Notes: a model not told the origin generated them from the letters alone. Shown: positions 1 to 6,979, counted from the stretch's first letter. The stretch: 7,227 bases of DNA from an uncultured Burkholderiales bacterium (GCA_937897495.1 CALCBL010000418.1:1-7227), one strand, 5' to 3'. A program made the numbers and translations.

Positions 1-1094
1 CACAAATGCCCTTGAAGTGGAGCGAAGACGGCAGTGCATTGCTGTGCAAAGCAGAAGACAGAGGCCGTCAACATGTTTGGCGTTTTGACATCGCAAAATT
101 GCAACCGACTGTGGTCACGGAAGGCGGCACGGTACATGCCTTTGATGAGGCTGCGGGTCAATTGGTCACCCTGATGGACAAGGCGGTTCACCCAGGTCGA
201 ATTCAGGTGACTCAAGTGGATGAGTCAGGGCGCAGTGTGTCGTCAGCTTCAAAACGCATTGAGCATTTCAATGATGATCTGCTTAAGGGCATTGTTTTAG
301 GCCGCACCGAAGAGCACTGGTTTAAAGGGGCCAAGGGAGACGATGTGCAAGTGTGGTTGCACTACCCACCCGGTTTTCATCAAACCAAAAAATACCCCTT
401 GCTTCACACCATTCATGGCGGGCCGCACACCGGCCCAGGCGATGTCTGGCATTGGCGCTGGAACTACCATGTGTTTGCAGCCCAAGGCTATGTGGTGGCC
501 AACGTCAACTACCATGGCTCATCTGGTTTTGGTTTGAAGTTTCTCGATTCAATCACGCACAAATGGGGTGAGTTGGAATTGCAAGACATGGAAGCATGCA
601 CCGATTGGCTGCGCAAGAAAACTTGGATTGACAAGGGGCGTGTGTTTGCAACAGGCGGCAGCTACGGTGGCTACATGGTGGCGTGGATGAATGCGCATGT
701 GAAACCAGGCCGCTATCAAGCCTATGTTTGCCACGCAGGCTGCTACGACTGGGTGGGCATGTTCTCTGACGATGCCTACGGTTGGCATGCGCAAGAGTTG
801 GGTGGCTGGTATTGGAACGACATGAAGAAGGTGCACTCACAAAGCCCACATGCCTATGCTGCCACCATGCAAACGCCCACCTTGGTCATTCATGGTGCCA
901 AAGACTATCGTGTGCCAGACGCGCAAGGCTTAGCCTACTACAACACGCTCAAAGCCAAGGGTGTAGACGCCCGCTTGCTGTGGTACCCCGATGAAAATCA
1001 TTGGATCTTGAAGCCTGCCAACAACGTGATCTGGTACCACGAGTTTTTTGACTGGATCAAACGCTATGACCCAGCTTTCAAAAAGAAAAAATAA
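1..1094 (+). CDS. S9-family serine peptidase (prolyl oligopeptidase / acylaminoacyl-peptidase type), 5' end outside window
   Basis: This is the C-terminal part of an alpha/beta-hydrolase peptidase that would cleave short peptides or N-blocked amino acids. The frame is open through the left edge (first whole codon at position 3), so the true start lies upstream and the ATG at 6 is probably internal. Counting from that ATG, residues 1 to about 90 look like the end of the beta-propeller found in S9 enzymes. The catalytic domain follows, with an HGGP oxyanion-type motif near 138-141, the nucleophile in GGSYGGYM (Ser219), Asp300 in HGAKDYRVP and His332 in DENHWI. The order and spacing of this Ser-Asp-His triad fit family S9. 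Full-length S9 proteins usually have 600-700 residues, so roughly half is visible. The protein ends in a lysine run (FKKKK). I see no frameshift. The family is clear, but subfamily and substrate cannot be read from this part, and secretion cannot be judged without the N-terminus. Confidence 0.93.
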   Translation, partial: QMPLKWSEDGSALLCKAEDRGRQHVWRFDIAKLQPTVVTEGGTVHAFDEAAGQLVTLMDKAVHPGRIQVTQVDESGRSVSSASKRIEHFNDDLLKGIVLGRTEEHWFKGAKGDDVQVWLHYPPGFHQTKKYPLLHTIHGGPHTGPGDVWHWRWNYHVFAAQGYVVANVNYHGSSGFGLKFLDSITHKWGELELQDMEACTDWLRKKTWIDKGRVFATGGSYGGYMVAWMNAHVKPGRYQAYVCHAGCYDWVGMFSDDAYGWHAQELGGWYWNDMKKVHSQSPHAYAATMQTPTLVIHGAKDYRVPDAQGLAYYNTLKAKGVDARLLWYPDENHWILKPANNVIWYHEFFDWIKRYDPAFKKKK

Positions 1095-1104
1095 TGAAGT
1101 AGAT

Positions 1105-1136
1105 GGCGCTTGGCTTATGCCGTGCAAGCCAGCGCC
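1105..1136. terminator. Stem-loop between convergent genes, probable terminator
   Basis: The left arm GGCGCTTGGCTT (1105-1116) pairs with AAGCCAGCGCC (1126-1136) over 11 bp with one bulged T, leaving a 9-base loop. It lies in the 50-base gap between the S9 peptidase stop and the oxidoreductase stop, where a shared terminator is expected. Neither side has an immediate strong U-tract: the plus side reads ACTCTTCCTT, and the minus side reaches T-rich sequence only after about 12 bases. Efficient intrinsic termination is therefore uncertain. Confidence 0.5.
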
Positions 1137-1144
1137 ACTCTTCC

Positions 1145-2119
1145 TTAATTGACCATCACCAGTTTGCCCATCACTCCACGTGAACCCATGTGGGCATAGG
1201 CGGCTTTCAATTCGCTCATGGGCATGGTTCTGTCAATCACAGGTTTGACTTTACCTTGCGCATACCACTGCGCCAATTCAGCCATCATGGCCGCGTTGGC
1301 TTGAGGTTCGCGGCGTGAAAAGTCACCCCAGAAAACGCCCACAATAGACGCACCTTTTAACAAGGCCAAGTTAAAGGGCAGGGCAGGAATAGGGCCTGCC
1401 GCAAAACCCACCACCAAGTAGCGTCCGCGCCAGGCAATGGAGCGGAAGGCAGGCTCGGCGTAGTCACCACCTACAGGGTCATAAATGACATCGGGGCCCT
1501 TACCGCCTGTCATTGCTTTGAGTGCTTCCCGAATGTTTTGCGTGGTGTAGTTGATGGTTTCATCGGCACCCAATGATTTGCAGAGCGCACATTTTTCGTC
1601 GGTTGACGCAGCCGCAATGACCCGAGCGCCCGCAGCTTTGGCAATCTGAATGGCGGCAGTGCCAACGCCGCCCGCCGCACCCAAAACCAGTACCGTTTCG
1701 CCAGCTTTCAAAGCTGCGCGGTCAATGAGCGCATGGTGCGAAGTGGCGTAGATCATGATGAAGGCCGCAGCGTCTACCGCAGGAAAGCCAGCGGGCAGAG
1801 GCATGCACAACTTGGCGGGAGCGAGGGTGTGTGTGCCAAAGCCACCGGTACCTGACAAACAGGCAACAGATTGCCCCACCTTCAGGTGCGTCACGCCTTC
1901 ACCTACCGCTTCAATCACACCCGCATACTCTGAACCTGGCACAAAAGGCAGGTCAGGTTTCATTTGGTATTTGTTTTGAACAATGAGCAGGTCGGGAAAG
2001 TTCAAACTGGCCGCCTCAATGCGAATCAAGACTTGACCAGATTGGGGTACGGGCGTTGGAATTTCTTTCCAATTTAAAGCCTCGACACCTACAGGGTTTT
2101 CACAGAGCCAAGCGTGCAC
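1145..2119 (-). CDS. Zinc-independent NAD(P)H:quinone oxidoreductase-family protein (MDR superfamily)
   Basis: This is a cytosolic medium-chain dehydrogenase/reductase of 324 residues, the usual length for quinone oxidoreductases, which reduce quinones or activated alkenes with NAD(P)H. An N-terminal GroES-like fold contains ASLNFPD (37-43) and PGSEYAGVIEAVGEGV (61-76). It is followed by a Rossmann domain with the dinucleotide loop GAAGGVG (147-153) and a GADETINY segment (184-191). The catalytic GHE zinc signature and the four-cysteine structural zinc lobe of alcohol dehydrogenases are absent, which supports the zinc-independent branch. I chose the GTG at 2119 because AGGAGA lies six bases upstream. 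The longer frame from a TTG at 2134 would run through that ribosome-binding site. The gene is transcribed away from surE and converges on the S9 peptidase gene. The true substrate is unknown; a 2-enoyl reductase is an alternative within the same family. Confidence 0.9.
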   Translation of the reverse strand: MHAWLCENPVGVEALNWKEIPTPVPQSGQVLIRIEAASLNFPDLLIVQNKYQMKPDLPFVPGSEYAGVIEAVGEGVTHLKVGQSVACLSGTGGFGTHTLAPAKLCMPLPAGFPAVDAAAFIMIYATSHHALIDRAALKAGETVLVLGAAGGVGTAAIQIAKAAGARVIAAASTDEKCALCKSLGADETINYTTQNIREALKAMTGGKGPDVIYDPVGGDYAEPAFRSIAWRGRYLVVGFAAGPIPALPFNLALLKGASIVGVFWGDFSRREPQANAAMMAELAQWYAQGKVKPVIDRTMPMSELKAAYAHMGSRGVMGKLVMVN

Positions 2120-2125
2120 AGAAAT

Positions 2126-2131
2126 TCTCCT
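2126..2131 (-). promoter_or_regulatory. Ribosome-binding site that fixes the GTG start of the oxidoreductase
   Basis: On the minus strand AGGAGA is followed by ATTTCT and then GTG, a strong Shine-Dalgarno match with a 6-base spacer. The longer in-frame TTG start at 2134 would place this site inside the coding region, so it is less likely. Confidence 0.8.
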
Positions 2132-2142
2132 CAAAAATCATT

Positions 2143-2183
2143 CAATGGCTTGAATATAAAGGGCAAACAAGCCATTGGCTTGT
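2143..2183. promoter_or_regulatory. Cluster of CAAGCCA/TGGCTTG inverted elements, possible operator
   Basis: A 17-base palindrome lies at 2167-2183: ACAAGCCA, a central T, then TGGCTTGT. A further copy in CAATGGCTTG at 2143-2152 is the exact reverse complement of 2168-2177, so 10-bp arms flank 15 AT-rich bases. The cluster sits in the 102-base region between the divergent oxidoreductase and surE starts and overlaps the proposed surE -35 element. A dimeric regulator binding here could act on both genes. No regulator is identified, and the heptamer also occurs in nearby coding sequence, so a chance origin is possible. Confidence 0.4.
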
Positions 2184-2202
2184 CTCGGTAGCGACCTACA
2201 AT
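2175..2202 (+). promoter_or_regulatory. Candidate sigma-70-type promoter for the surE operon
   Basis: A -35-like TTGGCT (2175-2180) is separated by 16 bases from a -10 TACAAT (2197-2202). Transcription would begin near 2209, leaving a very short leader in front of AAGGA (2210-2214) and the surE ATG at 2222. The -10 is a good match to consensus and the -35 a moderate one. The -35 falls within the palindrome at 2167-2183. Confidence 0.45.
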
Positions 2203-2221
2203 TGAGCCCAAGGACAGACCC

Positions 2222-2986
2222 ATGAAAATATTGATCTCCAACGACGATGGCTACCGCGCAGATGGCATTGTGGCGCTTTACCACGCCCTGAAACAAGTAG
2301 CCGATGTGGAGGTGGTTGCACCCGAGCACAACAACAGCGCCAAGTCCAACGCGCTCACGCTGCATTCCCCCCTTTACGTCAGGCAAGGCGAGAATGGTTT
2401 TCGGTATGTCAATGGCACACCTGCCGATTGCGTGCACATTGCCTTAACTGGCCTCTTGGGTTATCGCCCCGATTTGGTGGTGTCGGGCATTAACAACGGC
2501 GCCAACATGGGCGATGACACCCTTTATTCTGGCACCGTGGGTGCGGCCATGGAGGGCTATTTGTTTGGCATCCCTGCCTTGGCGTTTTCTCAAACAGAAA
2601 AAGGCTGGGGGCATCTCGACATCGCCGCAGAATTTGCCAAAAATATGGTGGCGCAATTTGAACAAGCGCAACTCATTGGCAAGTCGCCTTGGTTGTTGAA
2701 TGTCAACATTCCGAACAAGACGGCAGAGTACAAAGCCGCTACCTTGTGTCGTTTGGGTCGCCGTCATGCTGCAGAACCCGTCATTACTCAACTGAGCCCT
2801 CGCGGTGAAACCATGTACTGGATTGGCAATGCCGGCGAGGCCATGGACGATGGCGAAGGCACCGATTTTTATGCCGCAAAAAATGGTCACGTCACCATCA
2901 CACCCTTGCAGGTCGACCTCACAGACCACGAAAATTCTGGCTTGTGGTCACAAAACTTGTCCAAGCTCCAGGTGTGGGAGGGTTGA
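2222..2986 (+). CDS. surE: 5'/3'-nucleotidase SurE (survival protein E)
   Basis: SurE is a cytoplasmic, metal-dependent phosphatase that removes phosphate from nucleoside monophosphates and, in characterised homologues, short polyphosphate. The 254-residue length is typical. The N-terminus holds the metal-binding SNDDG motif with Asp8 and Asp9. Ser39 (in HNNSAKSN) and Asn92 (in SGINNGANMGDD, 88-99) match the remaining known metal ligands. The signatures NGTPADCV (64-71) and YSGTVGAAMEG (102-112) are intact, so the enzyme should be active. The ATG at 2222 has AAGGA seven bases upstream and gives the canonical MKILISNDDG start. It is the first gene of a plus-strand operon. Its stop codon overlaps the pcm start as TGATG, which implies translational coupling. 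The surE-pcm-nlpD order is the conserved stress-survival cluster of proteobacteria. Confidence 0.97.
   Translation: MKILISNDDGYRADGIVALYHALKQVADVEVVAPEHNNSAKSNALTLHSPLYVRQGENGFRYVNGTPADCVHIALTGLLGYRPDLVVSGINNGANMGDDTLYSGTVGAAMEGYLFGIPALAFSQTEKGWGHLDIAAEFAKNMVAQFEQAQLIGKSPWLLNVNIPNKTAEYKAATLCRLGRRHAAEPVITQLSPRGETMYWIGNAGEAMDDGEGTDFYAAKNGHVTITPLQVDLTDHENSGLWSQNLSKLQVWEG
2976..2982 (+). promoter_or_regulatory. Ribosome-binding site for pcm inside the end of surE
   Basis: GGGAGGG lies just upstream of the ATG at 2986, about 4 bases from the GGAGG core to the start. It supports 2986 as the pcm start rather than the in-frame ATG at 2944, which lies deep within surE. The TGATG overlap supports the same choice. 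Confidence 0.7.
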
Positions 2987-3735
2987 TGGCACAGCGCCCC
3001 GGTTTTCCAATCAAGTTCAGCACTCAAGAAAAGGCGGCGCCGGCCAAAGCGCCTGCTAAAAAGGCCGCACCTTCAAAGCCGCAGGGTCTGGGTTTAGATT
3101 CCAGTGCGGTCAGACAACGCATGGTGCAAAAGCTGGCTGCTCAAGGCTTGAAAGATCCCTTGGTCTTGGAAGCCATGGGTGCAGTCGAGCGCCATCGTTT
3201 TGTAGAAAGCGGCTTGGTCAATCAGGCCTATGAAGACACCAGTTTGCCCATTGGTTTAGGACAAACTATTTCCAAGCCCAATGTGGTGGCTCGCATGATT
3301 GAGTTGTTGCTGGAGGGTGCAAGTGGCAAGCTAGGTCGCGTGCTAGAAATAGGCACAGGATGCGGCTACCAAGCTGCTGTGCTTAGCCACGTTGCCACCG
3401 AGGTTTACAGCATAGAGCGCCTTAAGGGCTTGCACGAAAAAGCACGTTCTAATTTGCGACATTTTCGATTGGCCAATGTTCACTTGCTGTTTGGCGACGG
3501 CATGCTGGGTTATCCCAAAGGTGCCCCTTATGCCGCCATCATTTCTGCGGCAGGGGGCGAGACTTTGCCGCAAGCTTGGTTAGATCAATTGGCTGTGGGT
3601 GGCAGGCTGGTCGCTCCCACCGTCACAGCCAATGGCCAACAAGCGCTCATGGTGGTGGACAAAACAAACCAAGGCTTCAAGCAAAGTGTTTTAGAGGCCG
3701 TTCATTTTGTCCCTTTAAAATCGGGTATCTCCTGA
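2986..3735 (+). CDS. pcm: Protein-L-isoaspartate(D-aspartate) O-methyltransferase
   Basis: Pcm transfers a methyl group from S-adenosylmethionine to isoaspartyl residues in aged proteins, starting their repair in the cytoplasm. From the ATG at 2986 the protein has 249 residues. The catalytic region contains LPIGLGQTIS (87-96, with the family's conserved active-site Ser at 96), and SAM motif I reads VLEIGTGCGYQAAVL (119-133). The next strand carries the acidic YSIER (141-145), and ISAAGGETLPQAW (186-198) is also typical. The E. coli enzyme has 208 residues; the excess is an N-terminal segment of about 35 residues rich in Ala, Pro and Lys (around 16-32), probably disordered. The gene overlaps surE by one base and is followed by nlpD after ten bases, so co-expression is very likely. 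The family is certain; the role of the extension is unknown. Confidence 0.95.
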   Translation: MAQRPGFPIKFSTQEKAAPAKAPAKKAAPSKPQGLGLDSSAVRQRMVQKLAAQGLKDPLVLEAMGAVERHRFVESGLVNQAYEDTSLPIGLGQTISKPNVVARMIELLLEGASGKLGRVLEIGTGCGYQAAVLSHVATEVYSIERLKGLHEKARSNLRHFRLANVHLLFGDGMLGYPKGAPYAAIISAAGGETLPQAWLDQLAVGGRLVAPTVTANGQQALMVVDKTNQGFKQSVLEAVHFVPLKSGIS

Positions 3736-3745
3736 AGGGTATGGA

Positions 3746-4687
3746 ATGAAATTGTTGAGTGGCCGTCAAAGTTGGATGGTGATCAGTGTCTTGTCTGTTT
3801 GCTTGCTTGCTGCATGTACGTCACGCCCGCGCGGACCTATTCCAGTAGAAGATCGAGTGGCAGGACAAAGTACTTCACGCCCTGTCCAAAGAGTACAGCC
3901 GCAAGCGGCAAGTGACAGTGCAAAAGCCAGTGCACCTGTGGCCACAAGTTCCCCCGTTTCCATGGGGCCCGCCATGACGGGCTCAGAAAATGCGGGCAAG
4001 CCCGGGTTTTACAGCGTGCGTCCCGGAGACACGCTCACCAAAATTGCCTTGGACCATGGACAAGCATGGCGCGACATTGCCAAATGGAATGGCCTTGACA
4101 ACCCCAACATGATTGAAGTCGATCAAGTTTTGCGTGTGGCACCACCTGTGATGGAGCTTGCTGCCAACAGGCAAACCAAGCCAGTCATGGCTCAGAACCC
4201 AACACCCGCAAACACTTCAACAAGCAATACGCCCACCCCGACAGCATCCAGTGCGCCTTCTAGCGCTTCCAATGCAGCGCCAAGAAGTGCATCTGCGCCA
4301 GTCAACGTCAGTGACGACGGCATGATCTTCGCATGGCCCCATCCAGGACCCGTTTTGGCGGGTTTTGACGAAGCCAAAAACAAAGGTCTCGACTTTGCAG
4401 GCAAAGCGGGCGACCCCGTTCTGGCTGCCGGCGACGGCAAAGTGGTCTATGCGGGCTCAGGTCTTCGGGGTTATGGCAACCTGGTCATTTTGAAGCACAA
4501 CAACACCTACTTAACCGCCTACGCGCACAACCAAACACTGTTGGTCAAAGAAGACCAAAGCGTGACCAAAGGCCAACGCATTGCTGACATGGGCAGTTCA
4601 GACTCAGATCGCGTCAAGTTGCATTTTGAAATACGCAAGCAAGGTAAACCTGTTGACCCTGCCAAATTATTGCCAGCCCGTCCATGA
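3746..4687 (+). CDS. nlpD: NlpD-type lipoprotein with LysM and degenerate LytM/M23 domains (amidase activator)
   Basis: NlpD anchors in the outer membrane, binds peptidoglycan and, in E. coli, activates the amidase AmiC for daughter-cell separation. The 313-residue protein begins with a lipoprotein signal peptide: Lys and Arg at 2-7, a hydrophobic stretch at 11-23, and a lipobox LAAC ending at Cys24. A LysM domain spans about 88-132 ([13 protein letters not shown] through DQVLRV). A low-complexity Ser/Thr/Pro/Ala linker follows (about 148-187), then a LytM/M23 domain (about 195-313). Two zinc ligands of active M23 enzymes are replaced: the HxxxD histidine is Asn212 (NKGLD) and the HxH motif reads KLH (291-293). 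His261 and Asp216 remain. E. coli NlpD is degenerate at the same places, so an activator rather than a hydrolase is expected. The start at 3746 has GAAGGG six bases upstream, overlapping the pcm stop. Confidence 0.93.
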   Translation: MKLLSGRQSWMVISVLSVCLLAACTSRPRGPIPVEDRVAGQSTSRPVQRVQPQAASDSAKASAPVATSSPVSMGPAMTGSENAGKPGFYSVRPGDTLTKIALDHGQAWRDIAKWNGLDNPNMIEVDQVLRVAPPVMELAANRQTKPVMAQNPTPANTSTSNTPTPTASSAPSSASNAAPRSASAPVNVSDDGMIFAWPHPGPVLAGFDEAKNKGLDFAGKAGDPVLAAGDGKVVYAGSGLRGYGNLVILKHNNTYLTAYAHNQTLLVKEDQSVTKGQRIADMGSSDSDRVKLHFEIRKQGKPVDPAKLLPARP

Positions 4688-6120
4688 GCAAACAGAAAGA
4701 CTCAACACGAGAAGAGCAGACGCAAGAAATTATCTTAGGACGTTCTGACTTACCCACAGGATGGTTGCACATTGATGCACTCGACATGGAAGCCCAAGGC
4801 ATTGCCCGAAGGCCAGATGGCAAAGTTGTTTTTGTAGAAGGTGCTTTGCCATTTGAAATGGTGACCGCCAATGTCCACCGCAAAAAGAACAATTGGGAAG
4901 CAGGGGTAGTCACCGCCATCCACCGAGAGTCTTCTCAACGGGTAAGACCTGGTTGCCCGCACTTTGGCTTGCATGCTGGCGCTTGTGGTGGCTGCAAGAT
5001 GCAGCACTTAGAAGCCAGTGCGCAAGTGGCCGTGAAACAGCGCGTCCTCGAAGACAATTTGTGGCACTTGGGCAAAGTCAAACCCGAGAACTTATTGCGG
5101 CCCATGGAAGGTCCTAGTTGGGGCTACCGTTACCGAGCCCGCATGTCAGTGCGCTATGTTCATAAAAAAGGTGAAGTGCTCATTGGTTTTCATGAACGCA
5201 AAAGCCGTTATGTGGCCGACATCAAAACGTGCCGCGTTTTGCCGCCCAAAATCAGTGCGCTTTTGCTGCCACTGCGCGAACTTATTTTTGGCATGGACGC
5301 CCGTGAAACGGTGCCTCAAATTGAATTGGCACAGGGCGACACCGTCACGGCTTTGGTGTTGCGTCATTTAGAACCCTTGAGCACTGCCGATGAGGAGCGC
5401 TTGCGTGCATTTGCTGCCCTGCATGATGTGCAGTGGTGGCTGCAAATTAAAGGGCCTGACACCGTCAAGCTCATGGACGAAGGCGGCATCGAGCTCTCCT
5501 ATGACTTGCCTGATTTTGGTGTGCACATGCCCTTCAAGCCCACCGATTTCACGCAGGTCAATCCGCACATCAACCGGGTCTTGGTCACACGGGCCTTGCG
5601 CCTCCTCAAGCCCGAAGCACACGAGCGAGTCATCGATTGGTTTTGTGGTTTGGGTAATTTCACATTGCCCATTGCCACAACGGCCAAAGAAGTGGTGGGC
5701 ATCGAAGGCGCAGAAACTTTGGTGGCGCGCTCGCGCGAAAATTACGAGCACAACCAAGCGCTTCGTGAAGGCGTAAAACGCTTAGCGCCCACGTCATTCA
5801 TTGCACGCAACTTGTTTGAAATGACGCCTGAAATGCTCATGGCCGATGGCATTGCCGACAAGTGGCTCATTGATCCACCCAGAGAGGGTGCCTTCGCCTT
5901 GGCAAAGGCCTTGGCTGAATTGCAAGAGAACGACGCCCTAAGAGGCGACTGGCAGTTTCCCAAACGCATTGTCTATGTCAGTTGCAACCCAGCCACCTTG
6001 GCGCGGGATGCTGGCTTGTTTGTTCACAGGGCAGGGTACCGTTGTGTGAGTGCTGGCGTGGTGAATATGTTTGCGCATACCGCGCATGTCGAAAGCATGG
6101 CGGTCTTTGAAAGACACTGA
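4684..6120 (+). CDS. rlmD: 23S rRNA (uracil(1939)-C(5))-methyltransferase RlmD
   Basis: RlmD (formerly RumA) uses S-adenosylmethionine to make 5-methyluridine at U1939 of 23S rRNA. The 478-residue protein has a TRAM-like RNA-binding domain (about 22-80) and an iron-sulfur site of Cys91, Cys101, Cys104 and Cys183. SAM motif I is [14 protein letters not shown] (318-331). DPPREGA lies at 397-403, the nucleophile Cys434 at [10 protein letters not shown], and the likely general base Glu470 in HVESMAVF. All catalytic elements are present. It is somewhat longer than E. coli RlmD (433 residues), partly through an N-terminal tail and a longer first Fe-S loop. The start overlaps the nlpD stop as ATGA and no Shine-Dalgarno sequence is visible in front of it, so translation probably depends on reinitiation after nlpD. 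It is the last gene of the operon and ends just before the hairpin at 6126. Confidence 0.95.
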   Translation: MSKQKDSTREEQTQEIILGRSDLPTGWLHIDALDMEAQGIARRPDGKVVFVEGALPFEMVTANVHRKKNNWEAGVVTAIHRESSQRVRPGCPHFGLHAGACGGCKMQHLEASAQVAVKQRVLEDNLWHLGKVKPENLLRPMEGPSWGYRYRARMSVRYVHKKGEVLIGFHERKSRYVADIKTCRVLPPKISALLLPLRELIFGMDARETVPQIELAQGDTVTALVLRHLEPLSTADEERLRAFAALHDVQWWLQIKGPDTVKLMDEGGIELSYDLPDFGVHMPFKPTDFTQVNPHINRVLVTRALRLLKPEAHERVIDWFCGLGNFTLPIATTAKEVVGIEGAETLVARSRENYEHNQALREGVKRLAPTSFIARNLFEMTPEMLMADGIADKWLIDPPREGAFALAKALAELQENDALRGDWQFPKRIVYVSCNPATLARDAGLFVHRAGYRCVSAGVVNMFAHTAHVESMAVFERH

Positions 6121-6125
6121 ATAAA

Positions 6126-6159
6126 AAAGCACCTGAGTTCTTTCGAACTCAGGTGCTTT
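6126..6159. terminator. Bidirectional intrinsic terminator between rlmD and the BI-1 family gene
   Basis: AAAGCACCTGAGTTC (6126-6140) and GAACTCAGGTGCTTT (6145-6159) form a perfect 15-bp stem around the loop TTTC. On the minus strand the hairpin runs into six T residues (complement of 6123-6128), a classic intrinsic terminator for the BI-1 gene. On the plus strand only three T residues precede a G, so rlmD-side termination is likely but weaker. The location between two convergent stop codons supports the call. Confidence 0.88.
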
Positions 6160-6182
6160 GAACTGGTTTGAAATTCAGTTGC

Positions 6183-6881
6183 TTAGTCGCGCTCGCCGCC
6201 CCAGAGGCCCAACAAGGCCAACAGGCTTTGGAACACATTGAACAAGTCCATGTACAACATGAGCGTGGCGCTGATGTAATTGGTTTCACCGCCGTCCAAA
6301 ATTTGCTTCAGGTCATACAACATGTAGGCGCTGAAGATACCGATGGCAGCCACAGACAAAGCCATCATGCCGGCCGTTGAGCCCACAAAAATATTGACGA
6401 TGCCGCCCACCATGAGAACCAAGGCGCCCACAAACAACCACTTGCCCATGCCAGACAAGTCGCGCTTGATGACGCTGGCCAAGACGGACATCACTGCAAA
6501 TACACCGGCCGTGCCGGCGAAGGCTGTCATGACGAGGTCAGGGCCGTTTTTGAAGCCCAAGACCATGGCAATCATGCGAGACAGCATGAGGCCCATGAAG
6601 AACGTGAACGCCAACAAGACAAAAACGCCTGTAGACGAGTGTTTGGTTTTCTCGATGGCGTACATGAAGCCAATGGCACCACCTAAAAACAGGATGAAGC
6701 CTAGACCGCCACCTAAAGATTGGGTAATGCCTGTAGCAACACCAAGCCATGCACCCAACACAGTGGGCAAGAGGCTAACGGCCAGCAACATGTAAGTGTT
6801 GCGCATGACTTTGTTTCGCTCGGCAGGCGTAGTGCCGACGCTACCCCAGCTGGGTTGTTCAATGTTTTGAAGATCGCTCAT
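6183..6881 (-). CDS. Bax inhibitor-1/YccA family inner-membrane protein
   Basis: This is a 232-residue integral membrane protein of the BI-1/YccA (TMBIM) family. Bacterial members include a pH-sensitive calcium leak channel (Bacillus YetJ) and YccA, which interacts with the FtsH protease. A soluble N-terminus of about 28 residues is followed by about seven hydrophobic segments, near 29-48, 57-76, 84-106, 117-137, 147-167, 170-190 and 203-227. Asp190 (LYDLKQI) and Asp212 (YMDLFNVF) sit where the family's paired aspartates in the last two helices are expected. I chose the ATG at 6881 because AGGAG lies seven bases upstream and MSDLQN is a plausible start. The frame stays open to 6992 upstream, but that stretch looks like leader DNA. 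The gene is convergent with the surE operon and divergent from the GlcG-like gene. Channel activity or FtsH binding here is inference. Confidence 0.93.
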   Translation of the reverse strand: MSDLQNIEQPSWGSVGTTPAERNKVMRNTYMLLAVSLLPTVLGAWLGVATGITQSLGGGLGFILFLGGAIGFMYAIEKTKHSSTGVFVLLAFTFFMGLMLSRMIAMVLGFKNGPDLVMTAFAGTAGVFAVMSVLASVIKRDLSGMGKWLFVGALVLMVGGIVNIFVGSTAGMMALSVAAIGIFSAYMLYDLKQILDGGETNYISATLMLYMDLFNVFQSLLALLGLWGGERD

Positions 6882-6888
6882 GTTTGAA

Positions 6889-6893
6889 CTCCT
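6889..6893 (-). promoter_or_regulatory. Ribosome-binding site for the BI-1 family gene
   Basis: AGGAG on the minus strand, seven bases before the ATG at 6881. It decides this start over the longer open frame that reaches 6992. Confidence 0.8.
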
Positions 6894-6900
6894 AATAATC

Positions 6901-6927
6901 CACCCTGTATCGGGTGAGCAAATTGTA
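6901..6927 (-). promoter_or_regulatory. Weak candidate -10 element and small leader hairpin of the BI-1 family gene
   Basis: On the minus strand TACAAT (6927-6922) resembles a -10 box, but no convincing -35 is found 16-18 bases upstream. A start near 6915 would place the inverted repeat CACCC/GGGTG (6901-6916, 6-base loop) at the very beginning of the leader. Both elements are short and could be chance. Confidence 0.25.
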
Positions 6928-6979
6928 GGGCTTGTAACCCGAAATGCCCTATTTACCAAAGATTTCAGGGTCTTTTGTC

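Noticed and set aside
1079..1092. A-rich run near the end of the S9 peptidase gene as a possible slippage site
   Set aside because: The run is broken by a G and lies at the last few lysine codons before the stop. Slippage would change almost nothing.
2444..2929. 161-codon minus-strand open frame opposite surE
   Set aside because: It lies wholly within the well-supported surE gene and its translation shows no recognisable family. It is best explained as a shadow of surE codon usage.
2944..2985. Longer pcm start at the ATG at 2944
   Set aside because: It would overlap surE by over 40 bases. The ATG at 2986 has a GGGAGGG site and the TGATG coupling arrangement.
3741..3749. Two-codon frame ATG-GAA-TGA overlapping the nlpD ATG
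   Set aside because: It could in principle act as a start-stop element, but the GAAGGG site is only one base away from this ATG and is well spaced for nlpD at 3746. Probably chance.
5368..5776. Pair of roughly 128-codon open frames on both strands inside rlmD
   Set aside because: The rlmD frame here carries the SAM-binding motif, while the alternatives show no family features.
6161..6180. AACTG/CAGTT inverted repeat beside the rlmD terminator
   Set aside because: Only 5-bp arms with a 10-base loop. It is too weak to support a separate element next to the perfect 15-bp hairpin.
6343..6795. 150-codon plus-strand open frame opposite the BI-1 family gene
   Set aside because: Its translation is a Met/Pro/Lys-rich antisense image of a hydrophobic membrane protein, with no domain and no ribosome-binding site apparent.
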